Source: Dermacentor variabilis (taxonomy: Eukaryota > Arthropoda > Arachnida > Ixodida > Ixodidae). Taken from it: a stretch of DNA of 64,000 bases. Below, piece after piece: positions 10,262 through 21,260 of the stretch (position 1 is its first letter; each line of letters opens with the position of its first letter). The position numbers and the translations under genes were made by a program. The notes under the pieces were generated by a model. That model did not search any database. It saw only the letters and a program-made list of their open reading frames with translations, and was not told the origin of the DNA. The stretch is taken from NCBI RefSeq assembly GCF_050947875.1, contig NC_134572.1, positions 131,716,605-131,780,604 of the forward strand, given 5' to 3'.

Positions 10262-10865
10262 TCCCGATACCTATCGGCACTCGTACGCAAAAATGTAACG
10301 TGCAGTGCATGGTTACACCTGCTAAGTTAACACGCTACGAATATGTTGCCCAGCTTCTGTTGGGCATTGGCAATATGTGCGTTTAATTCACTAAATGAAA
10401 AGTTAACTTGTGATGTGGCGCTAATCACACAGCTCGCATTCCCAGATCATCGTACAAGTTCTGGCGTTGACTGGGCTGTTGCTATGAAATAAGGCCAACA
10501 AACATACCATACCTTATTTTATAAATGCACACTAAAGATAAACATTAATGCAGTTTAGACTGACAAAACACTCTTTGAAAACACTTTTTTTTATTAAATT
10601 GGCAATGATATCAAGATTCCCGCAAGATAAAATGAAGGTAAAAGTTGTTTTTTGTTTTATTCGCGCTGCAACACCGCCGCTTGAATTAACTTTAATATGA
10701 CGTCACCGATTTCAAAGTATTTTTCGTATTTGGGCCTCGTTGGCTCAATAAAACTTCGCGAAACTTGCCGAGTACCATGCATATCTCCTTTGGAATGCAA
10801 TGTAGTCCATTTTAAACCGAAACATATTCTTGCGTCGCATCATTGTGGACCTCTGTAATAAAAAG
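10262..10865. other. No recognised feature
   Basis: AT-rich sequence with T-runs (10584-10593, 10646-10660); no frame or repeat recognised. Confidence 0.35.
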
Positions 10866-10950
10866 AAATGCGTACCCGACAGCGGAATCGAAACTCTGCG
10901 TTAGAGCACACCAGCCCAATGCTCTAACGACTAAGCCATGATCGCTGCTC
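10866..10950 (-). repeat. tRNA-like sequence (SINE head or tRNA pseudogene)
   Basis: The minus strand reads 'atggcttagtcgttagagc' (A-box-like), 'attgggctggtgtgctctaa' and 'agtttcgattcc' (B-box-like), followed by 'cgggtacgcatttcttttta' with a T-run that could stop RNA polymerase III. The TrwC-loop motif TTCGATTCC is good, but the acceptor and T stems do not pair properly, so a working tRNA is unlikely. A weaker relative lies at 57622-57700. Confidence 0.5.
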
Positions 10951-11078
10951 ATTCTTTATTGATTGTTACAGTGATACAAAAATAATTATAGCAAGAAGGA
11001 TAAACGATAGGCGAGCTGGAGTTCTTACAGATTTTCTCAAATTTCTTCATCTCTAGAAGGTTTTAGACTCGTTGGACT

Positions 11079-11287
11079 CATTCGGTACATTTTGTTTGAC
11101 CCTTTATGCTTGATCGAATGAACGTATGGATTCGGGTAGGTACTCTCGAACCGGGCATGGCGTCAATATTAGCGTGGTTCACCGCCATTCTACCGTCATC
11201 TATACTATGTAGTCCCGGTAACATAACGAGATCAAACGGTGTGCCCTCCTCATTTTCAGCTAGGATAAATGTAATACCACCGGTCGT
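11079..11287 (-). other. Open minus-strand frame, possible exon, function unknown
   Basis: From 11287 leftwards the minus strand is open for 69 codons and ends at a stop at 11079-11081. The translation includes GGITFILAENEEGTPFDLV, MLPGLHSIDDGRMAVNHAN and PTRIHTFIRSSIKG, which has the amino-acid balance of a real protein rather than translated background. Immediately upstream is 'tgcctttag', which is both an in-frame stop and a fair splice-acceptor sequence, so this could be an internal or terminal exon beginning at 11287. I do not recognise the family. It could also be a fragment of an uncatalogued mobile element. Confidence 0.3.
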
Positions 11288-11291
11288 CTAA

Positions 11292-12804
11292 AGGCAAGTC
11301 CTTTTTTGAAGTCCGCTACAGGATGACCCAAAAGAATACGCCATTCCAGCAATCAAGAAAAACATCATTAATAGTCTCCGGTTTTTGTCAGGGAAAACAA
11401 TGGTACACCCCCCCCCCCCCTTCCTCAGGTACGAAAAAAAAAACTACCTTTTTTGCATCCATGTTTTAACAGGCAGTGTGCCGGTGTGTAATTTAAAGAA
11501 GGACTTACCTCCAGGCGCGACTTCCGCTCTTTTCACGAGGCACTAAGCCATGGCCGCACACATACTCCTCTCTTGCCAAGGCCGACTAGCCCTTCAAGGT
11601 GTTTGGCGCATGCGTCAAGTGCCATATTCTCGTGTTCTTTCCACTTGAAAGATCGCGCTTTAAGACGCCGTGTTAGGCCTCACAGTCCTCTGGATCAGCC
11701 CACATTCCCCAGAACTTTCCTCGTAACAGCTAACGCTACGTAGGAACTGTGCGACATTGTACTGCTTTCATAATCGAAGCAGGTTGATCGCGTTTTAGCA
11801 CTTATTCTCCGGAGTACAAATGCCATAGGCGTTTCAACGTATAGACCACATGACACAGGCGCGGGTGCGTACGATTGCATAGCACTTGGTTGCAGATCAC
11901 ATCGCAAAACGTCTATCTGTCGCTTATACCCTTTCAACACTTATGCAGAACTTCGTCAATCGGCATGTCGTATAAGTTCGCGCCGAACGGATGCAGTATA
12001 CGAATCTTTCCATTGCCATCAGACGATCGTCGTCAATGTGGGCGTCATCTTCCTGATGTCGTCACACATACGTAAATGCTCGCGTCACTCGCACACAACG
12101 GCATATACTCCATTTTCGCAAACACGTTGGTCCACCTGGTCGCGCTTCGCGAAACCCCAAACAATGCTGGATAGCGAACTATCTGCAACATGATTTGCAG
12201 AACAACGATTCCCTTAGTGCAGGGGATCTCTGCTTTTTTTTTTTTTTTTTACGGATAAGTCTGCTCTAACGGACGCTGTCAAAATCTATGACTTCACAGC
12301 GAGTTAATGCAGGCACTTCAAGGTGACGTTCCGACCAAACTTTCATTTTTGAGGCTTATCTGCCTTATCAATCCTTTTCTCGTGGTAAGAGTGCATGGCT
12401 TTTTTCGTATTGTAGAAGGCTAGTTTACTATAACGCATTTAAAAACATTTTTCACTTTAGCGTCCCTTCCAACTGTCCAGACAAGCTTTGGTGAAACACC
12501 TGTGCGTTGCTGGCGTATTCAGATATGAAAGGATAAACTCGAACCTTCCTCTCGGGAATAACATGAGATCAACGCTCCGGCTTCGTCTGCATGGCCTAGG
12601 TTTCTGCACACATGTACTCTTTTACGTATACGTACGATTGGGCACAGACAGAAACACATATAGAAGGACGTTCTGTATAGTCGATGTGGATCAACATTCT
12701 CACGTGTTCTTTGCAACGCTGCAGTGTGAAGAGTTTTCTTTAATGACAGAAAAGTGAGGTCGTTGGCCCATATAGATTGGGAATGAATGTAGGTTGAAAC
12801 GAGC
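11292..12804. other. No recognised gene
   Basis: Mixed composition with a C-run (11407-11421) and a T-run (12233-12251). No motif-bearing frame or repeat recognised. Confidence 0.35.
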
Positions 12805-13371
12805 GTGTCATCGAAGCCACTGGGCCTTCCCGGCCGCTCTGCTCCGCTGCTGCCATGGCGACTCGCTACCTTCCTCCCTCCTTCTATCTCCTTCACTCCC
12901 ATATCCACCCCCCTGCTGGCGCTGAGCCGCTCTCCCGCAAGGGTTGCAGAAGATAGTGCCAGTCTTTCCTCCTTTCCCTACAATAACCACTTCTCATCGG
13001 CACCGCAATTTCCCATTCTAAGCTGTACACGCCCGTGCCGCTCGACTGGGCCTGCTCCTGGAGCTGGGCTGCCGGTCAGTGGCCCAGTCACCGCTTGGTC
13101 ACGGCACCCTCTGGCTGGTGTCTCCGAGAGCCTCAGTTGGCCAGTTCGCTCAAGAGTAATGGCCCTGAGACCAGATTTTAGCGCCCAACGTGTGGCACAA
13201 GCCTGGAGGGAAGCGCAATGCGACTTACCAATATTACACAACAAGCGCTTATCCTCTGTCTTCCTCTTGATGAGCGAGGACACCTACGCGAGCGGCACCG
13301 TGTGCAAGAGAGACCCTAACTCCCATGTGAAGTACTTCGTGTGGGTGTTAAATCAAAAGTATCACTTGTAA
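12805..13371 (+). other. Open 188-codon frame, unrecognised
   Basis: Starts with ATG at 12805 and stays open to a stop at 13369-13371. The first half is rich in Pro, Ser and Leu and reads like translated pyrimidine-rich DNA. The second half (GVSESLSWPVRSRVMAL, AWREAQCDLPILHNKR) looks more protein-like. A 101-codon frame is open on the opposite strand over the same DNA, which argues for GC-driven openness. I know no family for it and would not call it a gene without transcript support. Confidence 0.2.
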
Positions 13372-13461
13372 TCGCAAGCCTTCGGTCGCACATGCTTATC
13401 CGAGGAGTCTCTTTTCTTTTAATGCGCTAGCATTCTTTGGGTACTTCACGCATTTTCCGGA

Positions 13462-13664
<203 letters not shown>

Positions 13665-13699
13665 CAGACGCTGGACTGGGTAGCTATCGTTGTTAGAAG

Positions 13700-14130
13700 A
13701 AATTGTCTTTGACGCCGACTTGAAGTACTAGGTATGTGCCAGTTGGTCTGTCCTGATCTCCAATGAACCTCTCTGACGCAAACTTTGGTCACTGGATATG
13801 TGCCAGTAGGTCTGTGCCGCTCTTCAATGAACGTCTTTGAGGCCAAGTTTGGTGACCAGGCATGTGCCACTATAGGAATGTGCCGCTCTACAATAACGAA
13901 AACAATTCCTTAATTTTATCTGATGCTGAGCGGAATCGAACCCACATCCCAGGGGTTCCTCAAGCAGGCTGCGCCACAACTGCTCTGGCTATATGTGCCA
14001 ATTTTCAAATAACGTATTTCACGCCAACGCTTTAGCGAGCTGCGCCGTGATGTACTGGGTATGTGCAGCTCGTCAATGAACCTCTCGACGACTTGGGTCA
14101 CTGAGTATGTGCCACGGAGTGTGCGGCAAG
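13700..14130. repeat. Tick 60-70-bp repeat units ('actgggtatgtgcc')
   Basis: At least five diverged units share the order [ggtcactgg(g/a)tatgtgcc] - [gccgctcttcaatgaa] - [cctctttgacgccaa]: units start at about 13722, 13784, 13848, 14050 and 14090, and further pieces occur at 14690-14790. They are imperfect and interrupted by a tRNA-like block. I recall such arrays from metastriate tick genomes. No coding capacity. Confidence 0.65.
13912..13995 (-). repeat. tRNA-like block inside the repeat units
   Basis: The minus strand reads 'gagcagttgtggcgcag' (A-box region), 'ggaacccctgggatgtgg' and 'gggttcgattcc', a perfect B-box core, then 'gctcagcatcag'. Both internal RNA polymerase III boxes are good, but the ends do not form an acceptor stem by eye and no discriminator/CCA context is seen. 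Most likely a tRNA-derived SINE head. Confidence 0.5.
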
Positions 14131-14199
14131 TGAGGCAACAATTCTCAGCGTTCGCAGGCACCTATGCGCTACGCTTCTCGTCTCGAAGGCAACACGCGC

Positions 14200-15060
14200 A
14201 CATCTCGGCAGTACCACTAGATGGCGCAGCGTGTCCAGAAAGAAGCACGAAAGACGAGCCCGGTGGCCGCATGACGCGTTTCTGAGCTTTCGCAGGCACC
14301 ATATCGCACCAACGAGCCAAAAGGCCATGCGTAGGCCGGCTTCGAGATGGTGGCGCTAAATGGCGCCCAGTGTTCTTGGGAAGCGCCAAAGAGAAGACCC
14401 GCTACAGTACACGCCTCATATATGCCTCGTTTTGACGGTGGCAATACGTTGTATCGACATAGTGATCTGATGCTAACGCATTACCCTCGACAGTCACTGG
14501 GAGATCGGTTCTATCGCATTTTCTTTTTAAATGTGACCATAGCATTCTTTGGGAACGTAATCCAGTTTGCGGTATGTGGTTTGTCCTCGGCTGATCTCTT
14601 TCACGCCAACTTTACTCGGTAGCTCATGGTAGAGTATCGGGTTGCTGTGGTAACTGATCAGGGCTCCAAGCCCACCCTCGGACCTACTTGGGTCACAGGG
14701 TATGTTACACTGTCGCTCTTCAACGAAGCTCTTTGACGCCAACTCGGATCACTGGCCATTGGGTATGATGCCGCTCTTCAATCTCTTTCATGGCAACTTC
14801 ACACAAGCTTGTTTGTTTGTCAAACGCGCACCACAAGCTGACTTCACGACGACGACGCTAGATGGCGCAGCCTGTCCGGAGGGAAGCACGAGAGAGGAGT
14901 CCGGCTGCAGTACGTGCCTTATACATGACGCGTGTCGGCGGTGGTGCGCAATGCGGTGTGTCGCTGTATTGCTTCACTGCTAATCGAATCAACGTTGAAA
15001 GTCATACTGAAATGGCTTACGTCGCGTTTTTTCTTATACTGCGTCGCTGATCACCGTGCC
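14200..15060. repeat. Dispersed tick repeat, two diverged copies ('ctagatggcgcagc')
   Basis: The blocks 'ctagatggcgcagcgtgtcc' (14217) and 'ctagatggcgcagcctgtcc' (14860) are each followed by 'gaagcacgaaag/gag' and 'gag(c/t)ccgg'. A further diverged block (14370-14520) shares 'ctacagtacacgcctcata', 'cgttttgacggtgg' and 'cgttgtatcg' with 14908-14980. The region is therefore built of related units of roughly 300-650 bp, mixed with pieces of the 60-bp units. Non-coding. Confidence 0.6.
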
Positions 15061-15600
15061 ATGCTTAAGCAAATAGGGCGTCCTGAAAGCTTGCATGGCT
15101 AGTGCAAATCTTGTCACGCGGGAGATAACGTTAATTGTAAGCGGTAGAGATTAGACAATCCATGTTGCATTAAAATGCAGCTGCATTTTACATGCTGAAT
15201 TACATGCTGCACAAGATGTAATGAATATGCGCTACTGGGTTGGATGGTTTCCCAATAACCATTCCGTACTTTCAGTTGGGCCAACCCGAGTTCTGTTGCC
15301 GATAATATCACTGCACTTCTGCTAACGTGTACTTTACTATTCCATATGACGCGAGGTACGCTATATGTGAAGTTCACACAAATGTCGAGCAGGAACGTGG
15401 CTCAGGCTCGCGCTGCCTCACAACCCCCAGCATCTTGTTGCGCGTGTGTCTTTCGAAGCTCATGCATACATCCCCGCACACGGCGTTTGACTTCCGATAG
15501 CCGACTGTTTCAAGGTGTACTTGAAACGTGTCCGCGTCGTAAATTTGGACGCCTGATCTACTTGACCCATGCATCTGCATTGGCGCCTCCATTAAAGCGC
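15061..15600. other. No recognised feature
   Basis: Mixed composition. An imperfect inverted repeat 'attaaaatgcagctgcatttta' core sits at 15168-15191, centred on the PvuII-like palindrome cagctg. No gene recognised. Confidence 0.35.
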
Positions 15601-18555
15601 ATCACTCTCGTTCTTGCGTGATTGCATGCAAGCCCCGACATCTTATCCGGCCCGGGTTTCCCAATACAAGCCAACGGCGCGCCGGCCTAACGCTTGCAGA
15701 GCGGGGAACACCTAGCGGGTCCAATCGATGCCCGCATCTACGGCAGTGGCGGCGCGCGGAATTCGAGCCGGCTCGAGATGGAAGTGCTATCACGGCTCGC
15801 ATTACAGCGGATGCTTATCGCGCGGAGCGACGTATATGGAAGGCAGAGCGCGGTGGGACAAAGCGAGAGCTAGATGCAGATAAAAAAAGAAAAGAAAGAA
15901 GTGAAAGAAACAGAATGCGCGCTAATAAACGAAGAAGAGAAACGAGATCGCGCGCTCGGGTTTAATATGCCGCGCGAGCCGCAAGGCATTATATGGGGAG
16001 AGCATTCTCGGGCGCCGCGCGCGCTCCGCCGACCGCGCGTGTGCGTGCGATCCTTCTTTCTTAGCGCAGCGGGCGGAGAGAGTCCTTTCCGGGTGGTCCG
16101 CTCTTGTCACCGGGCGCCAAATGAGCGATAACTGTCCTTGATCATTTCGCTCACGAGCAGTAGTAGGTGTACATATATACGTGCATAACGCATGCCGCCC
16201 GCAAACAGTCCTCCACCGATGAAAAAAAAAGAAATCTACATTTCCAGTTTCATTGCAGCAGTGTGGCCGGTGTGTGCAGTGCGTGTGTCTGTACGTGTGT
16301 GTCCTTGCGCGAAACGGTCGGCTCGGCGGCGCCCCGCTCCGACCAAACAACCCAGCCGGCCTTTTTTTTCGGAGGGCCGATCGCTTCCCGCGGCCGACCA
16401 CTCGCTCATACTCTTTGACTTCTCGCGCTCTTTTGTTCCTTCCTTTCTCCCCGAGAAGCCGCGCGCAGTCCCGAGCACCATCCATGGCTCCCCCGCACAA
16501 GCCTCTCCCCCCCTCCCTCTCACAACCATCCCTCTTCCCCGTTCAACACTCCACTCGAAGCTGTCCCCTCGCTTCATTTTGTTCCCTGTTCTTCGTACCT
16601 GGTCACTCCTGCTTCGGTGCCGCTGTTCCCACGTTCCCAAGTGGCGCAGGCGCCTGTCTTGAGGACCTAACGAGCCGAGCGTCGCGCGGTATCGGAGGCG
16701 TCGGAAAGAATTGCGGGAACGGGTTGAAGACTCAACGCGGTGCCTGTGAGCGCTGCAGTCGGGGCTGCCGCGGTGGTCCCGTCCGCAGGAGCGACGGCAA
16801 GTGGGGACGGCGACGGTGTACGCTTTTGCGGGAACCGCTTATCGCGACAACGTCGCGCGCACTGCTTGATGAACGAGAGAGCTCGTGATGGACTAGTTAC
16901 CGCGACGAGGCGTTGTGGAAGCTACGGGAAGAAGAAAAGGTATCGAACATGCGCATCGGCGCGGAAGGTGAGGAATAAGTCGGGGAAAGAAGAGGAGGAA
17001 ACCAAACGGGCGCTGAATGCCGCGTCGTTTGCTGCGGTAGCCCTCACCGGGGATTTTTTGTCGCAAGTTGGCGCTATGGCTTCCTTTGTACTCCACGACG
17101 CGCTTTGACCACGGTGGCGAGCCTGCAGCTTGCGGCCACCCTTATTATTGGGCTCGGAGTCTTCTCGTTTACTTCTTTCCCCCATTTTCCTTTTTGCGCC
17201 CGTGTGTGAACGTTCGTGCGTTACCGCCTGCCCGTCTTGTCGAAATGCGAATGCGCACTGCAGAAAACTGCAGGGGTGGGGTGATGCTGTGTGGGGTAGC
17301 TTCAGCGAGGAGCTTCGCTCATAAAGGAGCAAATATGTCGACTGCCTTCCTTCCCCTTACTACCGTTCCCCCCACACGGGGGCTTCCTTTCCGTTTCTCT
17401 GTGCGAGGGTATGGTGATAAATCAAACCGGGTCCCCGCGTTCTGACACGAGTCCCGCCAGTGCAAAGGCTACTGCCGTCCCGGTGCAGCGTTCGCGACCT
17501 CCGTCCCCTCGTTGGCCTCCATACGGTGATCGCCGGTGCACGGTGGCATGCAGGCCCAGCTTGCGACCCGGACGCACGCCCGGCTTTGGTGTACCACTTT
17601 TGTGCGCACGTGCTCGCACGCAAAACACATCGCTCGTGGCTGCTTACTGTACTCGCTTCCGCCGCGGCGTCCTTTCTTGTAGTTTTTGCTTTGTCGTACA
17701 CCGCGTTTCGGGGTCCTGCCCTTGCTGGAGGCATCTTTCGAGCACGCCGGGCGTTCAGTGTGCGAACAAATCTTTTACAACTGATGATGCGTTAGGCGTA
17801 ACAATTTGCTCGAGAAGCGAGGCCGACGTTTGGCGAAGGTATGAGTGGAACCACTTGGTAGTATGCGCAACCTTCGTGTATAGATAGCTTACGAGGACGT
17901 CACCCACGTGGGTGCGAAGGATATGTGGGTGCCGTTTACAAGCACTGACGCCGTCTGCGATCGATGCATTTGTGTTGTGCGTTTTGGTCTGTAGACATAT
18001 CTATCGTAGCCCTAGTCGTCCGCACAGAAGTGAAACACAGGGCTTCAGGGTTTGCCTTGAGTTATTGCTAGCCGGCGCGTTTGGCTCGCTCGCGTAAAGA
18101 TGTCCGCGGATAAAATGAACTTCCTTTCTGAACCATTTAACGAGACCTTTTCTTTTCGTTCGCTCATTTTCCGCAGTGGTGTTCGGGGTGCTTACAGTGT
18201 GGTATTTGTGCGCTTTAATTTCCATATATGGTTAGGCTTGTTTTGTCGTTAAAGCAAAGTACGCGATATCAACGCGCTCAGTTGCAAGCAGTCAGTCTAT
18301 ATCGGCAACCGCCAGTTCCACTGCAAAGTGACGGATTGACGCTGTGGCACATTCTCCGCTTGTAGCGAGCTTACGTATAATAGGCGCTCTCAAACGCACG
18401 AAGTAGGAGGGAAAGAATTCATGCCGGCTAACGTTCGCCATCGTGTTTCATACGTGATAAGGCAAGGAGACGGTCGATGTGAAGTCATACAAGAACTGTT
18501 TTTTAAGATGAAAAGGTGAGGCATAGGTTTCATCTATTTTTCGTGTCCGTGCGTC
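15601..18555. other. GC- and CpG-rich block, no gene resolved
   Basis: From about 15640 to 17650 the sequence is markedly GC-rich and dense in CG dinucleotides, falling back to average by about 18000. Many overlapping frames of 100-210 codons are open on both strands (for example plus 16253-16888 and minus 15922-16500), which is what high GC produces. None carries a motif I recognise. The block could hold a host promoter and first exon, but no TATA box, splice pair or conserved protein was found to anchor it. Confidence 0.35.
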
Positions 18556-18840
18556 CACAACGCGTGGCCGATCACGGAGATGGTGATATACATAACCGAC
18601 CCGCGATGGAGATGAAGCAAGCTTCAAGCGCTCTGCCCATGATAATAACAGTAATAAATGCTAATGAATGAAATAAATAACTCAATATTTTCACTAAATT
18701 TACGTGATTGTGCGTCAACAATAAAAAAAGGTAAGCGTGGGCCAATCCCGGAGATTGGCAATGCCGGGCCGGCCCACGGCGGAGGTGAAGCAGGCTTCAA
18801 TCGCCTCGCCCCTAATAAAACAATAATAAATAGTAATAAC
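18556..18840 (+). repeat. Two diverged copies of a tick repeat tail, in tandem
   Basis: Unit 1 (about 18560-18660) and unit 2 (about 18736-18838) share 'ggccgatc/aatccc', 'ggagat', 'ggaggtgaagcaggcttcaa' style blocks and both end in AATAA-rich tails. Unit 2 contains the hairpin GCCAATC/GATTGGC (18741-18760). The shared A-rich end suggests two retroposed copies inserted side by side, or a local duplication. Confidence 0.5.
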
Positions 18841-18859
18841 TTAAATACATTAATCAAGA

Positions 18860-19390
18860 TAAATTATTTCAAGTCGATGGGCATGCTGGAATTGTTTGTT
18901 AACAGCACATGGACTCACGAGCCGGAGGCGTTGCCATATACGCGAAGGCCAAAATGTATGTACAACCCTACACCGTCGACTCGCAAGAGGACAATGTCGC
19001 TGACTGTGGTGATGTCTGTGCCGTACAAACGAAAGACTGAATTGTGATGTACACTGTGTATATATATCCAGGCGCACCCAAATGTGATAGCGAGAAGTTC
19101 ATGACCACGCACGTTGCATGGGTTACCCGTGATGACACTACACACGTGATCATCGTTGGAGACACTTCAATGTGGACATTTTAAAACCGGACAAAAAAAT
19201 AGTTCACTCAGTTTGTGCTAGAAGAGTCTGGTGTGAAATGTCACACGAATTCAAGTCACTCAACGGTCGTGTATAGATTTAACTTTGGCCAAAACTCTGT
19301 CTAAGGTTGTAACCGAACCAATCCGTGTATAATCACAAAGCTATCGTCACTACAACTATAGCAAATGATGAAAATAAATACATGTACTCT
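18860..19390 (+). pseudogene. Degraded endonuclease/exonuclease/phosphatase-type domain of a mobile element
   Basis: One plus-strand frame reads LFQVDGHAGIVC, stop, SRAGGVAIYAKAKMYVQPY (about 18914-18970), CGDVCAVQTKD, stop, VMYTVYIYPGAPKCDSEKF, TTHVAWVTRDDTTHVIIVGD (about 19104-19160). The two hallmarks of this nuclease fold, GGVAIYA and VIIVGD, are present. After VIIVGD the frame shifts, and the expected Phe-Asn is lost or out of frame; later pieces (LEESGVKCHTN) are in another frame. There are two in-frame stops before that. Such domains occur in non-LTR retrotransposons and at the C-terminus of Helentron-type Helitrons. I lean to the latter from memory of similar tick sequences, but no helicase or RT neighbour is present to decide. 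Confidence 0.55.
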
Positions 19391-20010
19391 TGACTAACCC
19401 TTTGCGGTATGCTACAGCTTCGCTGGTCATTCACCTTCACAGGGTGGAATGGTTCCTAAATTTTTTGGATGTGTTTTCTATTTCACACGGCCGCTGGTAT
19501 TTAGAACACTGAAATATAGTGTGTACGTACGCTTCCGCCCCGTAATTCCCTGTTGACATATACCCGATAATTATGCGGCCATTGCGGTTCTTTCTGTTTT
19601 CTTTTTTGCTTTATACACACGCAAAAACGCGTATTATCTTCCATTATCGACCAACGAACTGCAATTTGGTAAGTCAGGCTTCAGACGTTGATAGCGCATT
19701 GCCGTATTGTTGACATGCGCAATGCAAGTTTGTCATAAGCATTCGTCTGCACATTGCACATCTTTCCGGCAGTATTTGTTGTAGGGCAGCTCTCTCTCTC
19801 CTCGTTTCTGCCCCTGTCCTCGTTTTCGTGAGTGCAGTGTGTCTTTCAGTTTGCCAAGGTTGTGCGAACAAGCCTTATCCTTATGCCATATAGTCCCGAT
19901 TCTCGTTCCAACAGCTCAAACAGGTCAGGACGATCGCTTGCACAGCGCCAAGTCGCACATAGACGCGCATCCTTGCCAAAGGTTTTGGCAACACGCAAAC
20001 ATACAGGCGC
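19391..20010. other. No recognised feature
   Basis: AT-rich to mixed sequence; short TC run at 19791-19799. Nothing recognised. Confidence 0.35.
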
Positions 20011-21260
20011 GTACGTGCACACAGATGCACGCCCGAGATAAACGCGAGCGACGCATTCCTGCATAGGAAGGAACGTGCGAACCGCACTGCTCTTGCGAAT
20101 GCGGGAAAATGTACGCATATATACAACGCCAAGAGAATGAACTGCGTGGGATGGAGCGCGGGGCACTCGGGCGCTGGGAAGGGAACTGACGGGTTTTTGA
20201 TTTACGACCTCTTCATTCGTCGCTGACAGGTGTAAAAAGGAGTTGCCAGCCCCATTGTTCGCCCACACTCACTCCCAGCCACGCACGCTTTAATCTACCC
20301 GCCACCCCCCCCTCTGATTCTTGTTGCGGGGCGCTTTCCGTGAAGCGGCATATTATAACGGCGTCGACGTTGGGGGTAGCGAGCGGCGAAGGAGCTGCGG
20401 GAGAAAGGGGTTTGTCGACGTCATACTCGGTTCGTTATGCAGAGCACTCCGCGGGAGGGCGCGCGCGAGCTTCCGAAATGGGGAGCAATGCGGGCGTTTT
20501 TTGGGGAGTAAATTTTTGTTCGCCTGCATTTTTTCCTTTTTCCCTGCTTTTCATTCGCGGTATTGCTTACGCCGCAAAATTAGAAAGAGATGAGTCGACG
20601 GCTTGCGTGGGTGTATGTGCTGAGATCGGGAAGGCCGAAAGCTGAGTCGATGAGCACGCACTTGAAGAAAACGCGTCGATGTGAAAGAAAAAAAGAGGAC
20701 ACAGGATGGGGGAAATAGGGAAACAAAGATAAACGAAAGGAACTGTATATAGGGTCTCCGGGGTTCCGCGCTCCGTCCGTGTAGTTCGCAGGGCGATGTG
20801 GCTTGGGAGAAAATTGGGAGGGTCTACCAGCGCCGACGCGACGTCGTTTTCCCTAATCTCCGGTCGACTGAAGGTGAAGGATGGCGCCCCGGGGGACCGG
20901 GAGGGGATGTTTTTATTTGTTTATATAATTTTTTGCGTGTGTGTTCCCTAGTCGCGCATGGTAACTGCGCCTGGCCGCTTCGATTTGTGCCATCAGGGTC
21001 ACTGGCGTATACGCGTGCGTGTGTTAGCGAGTGCGCTCGTGTATACCGCGCGCGCCGTGGGAGTTTCGTTTTTCCTTTTTTTCCCTGATCTTTGACTTTT
21101 CTTCTCCTGCGGCCTCTCCCGTCTCCCGCGCCTGGAACCCTGCTCGAGCACTCGAAATCGGGAGAGAACCCATAGCTCCTCTGTGTTTTCATTCGGCCTC
21201 GTGGACAGTTTATCGCAGCGCGCACTTCTTTCGTTTCTTGCCCGAATAAGCGCTTACGCT
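20011..21260. other. GC-rich block, no gene resolved
   Basis: CG-dense sequence with overlapping frames on both strands and none conserved. A TATATA-containing stretch ('gtatataggg', 20746-20755) lies just upstream of GC-rich 'ccgcgctccgtccg', but this is too weak alone to call a promoter. Confidence 0.3.

Noticed and set aside
10866..10950. Functional tRNA gene
   Set aside because: T-stem and acceptor stem do not pair; treated as a tRNA-derived relic.
13912..13995. Functional tRNA gene
   Set aside because: A and B boxes are good but no consistent acceptor stem can be drawn; embedded in repeat units.
15922..16888. Long overlapping open frames on both strands (192-211 codons)
   Set aside because: They occupy the same GC-rich DNA in several frames and both directions, have low-complexity Arg/Pro/Ser translations and no recognised motif; stop codons are simply rare in CG-rich sequence.
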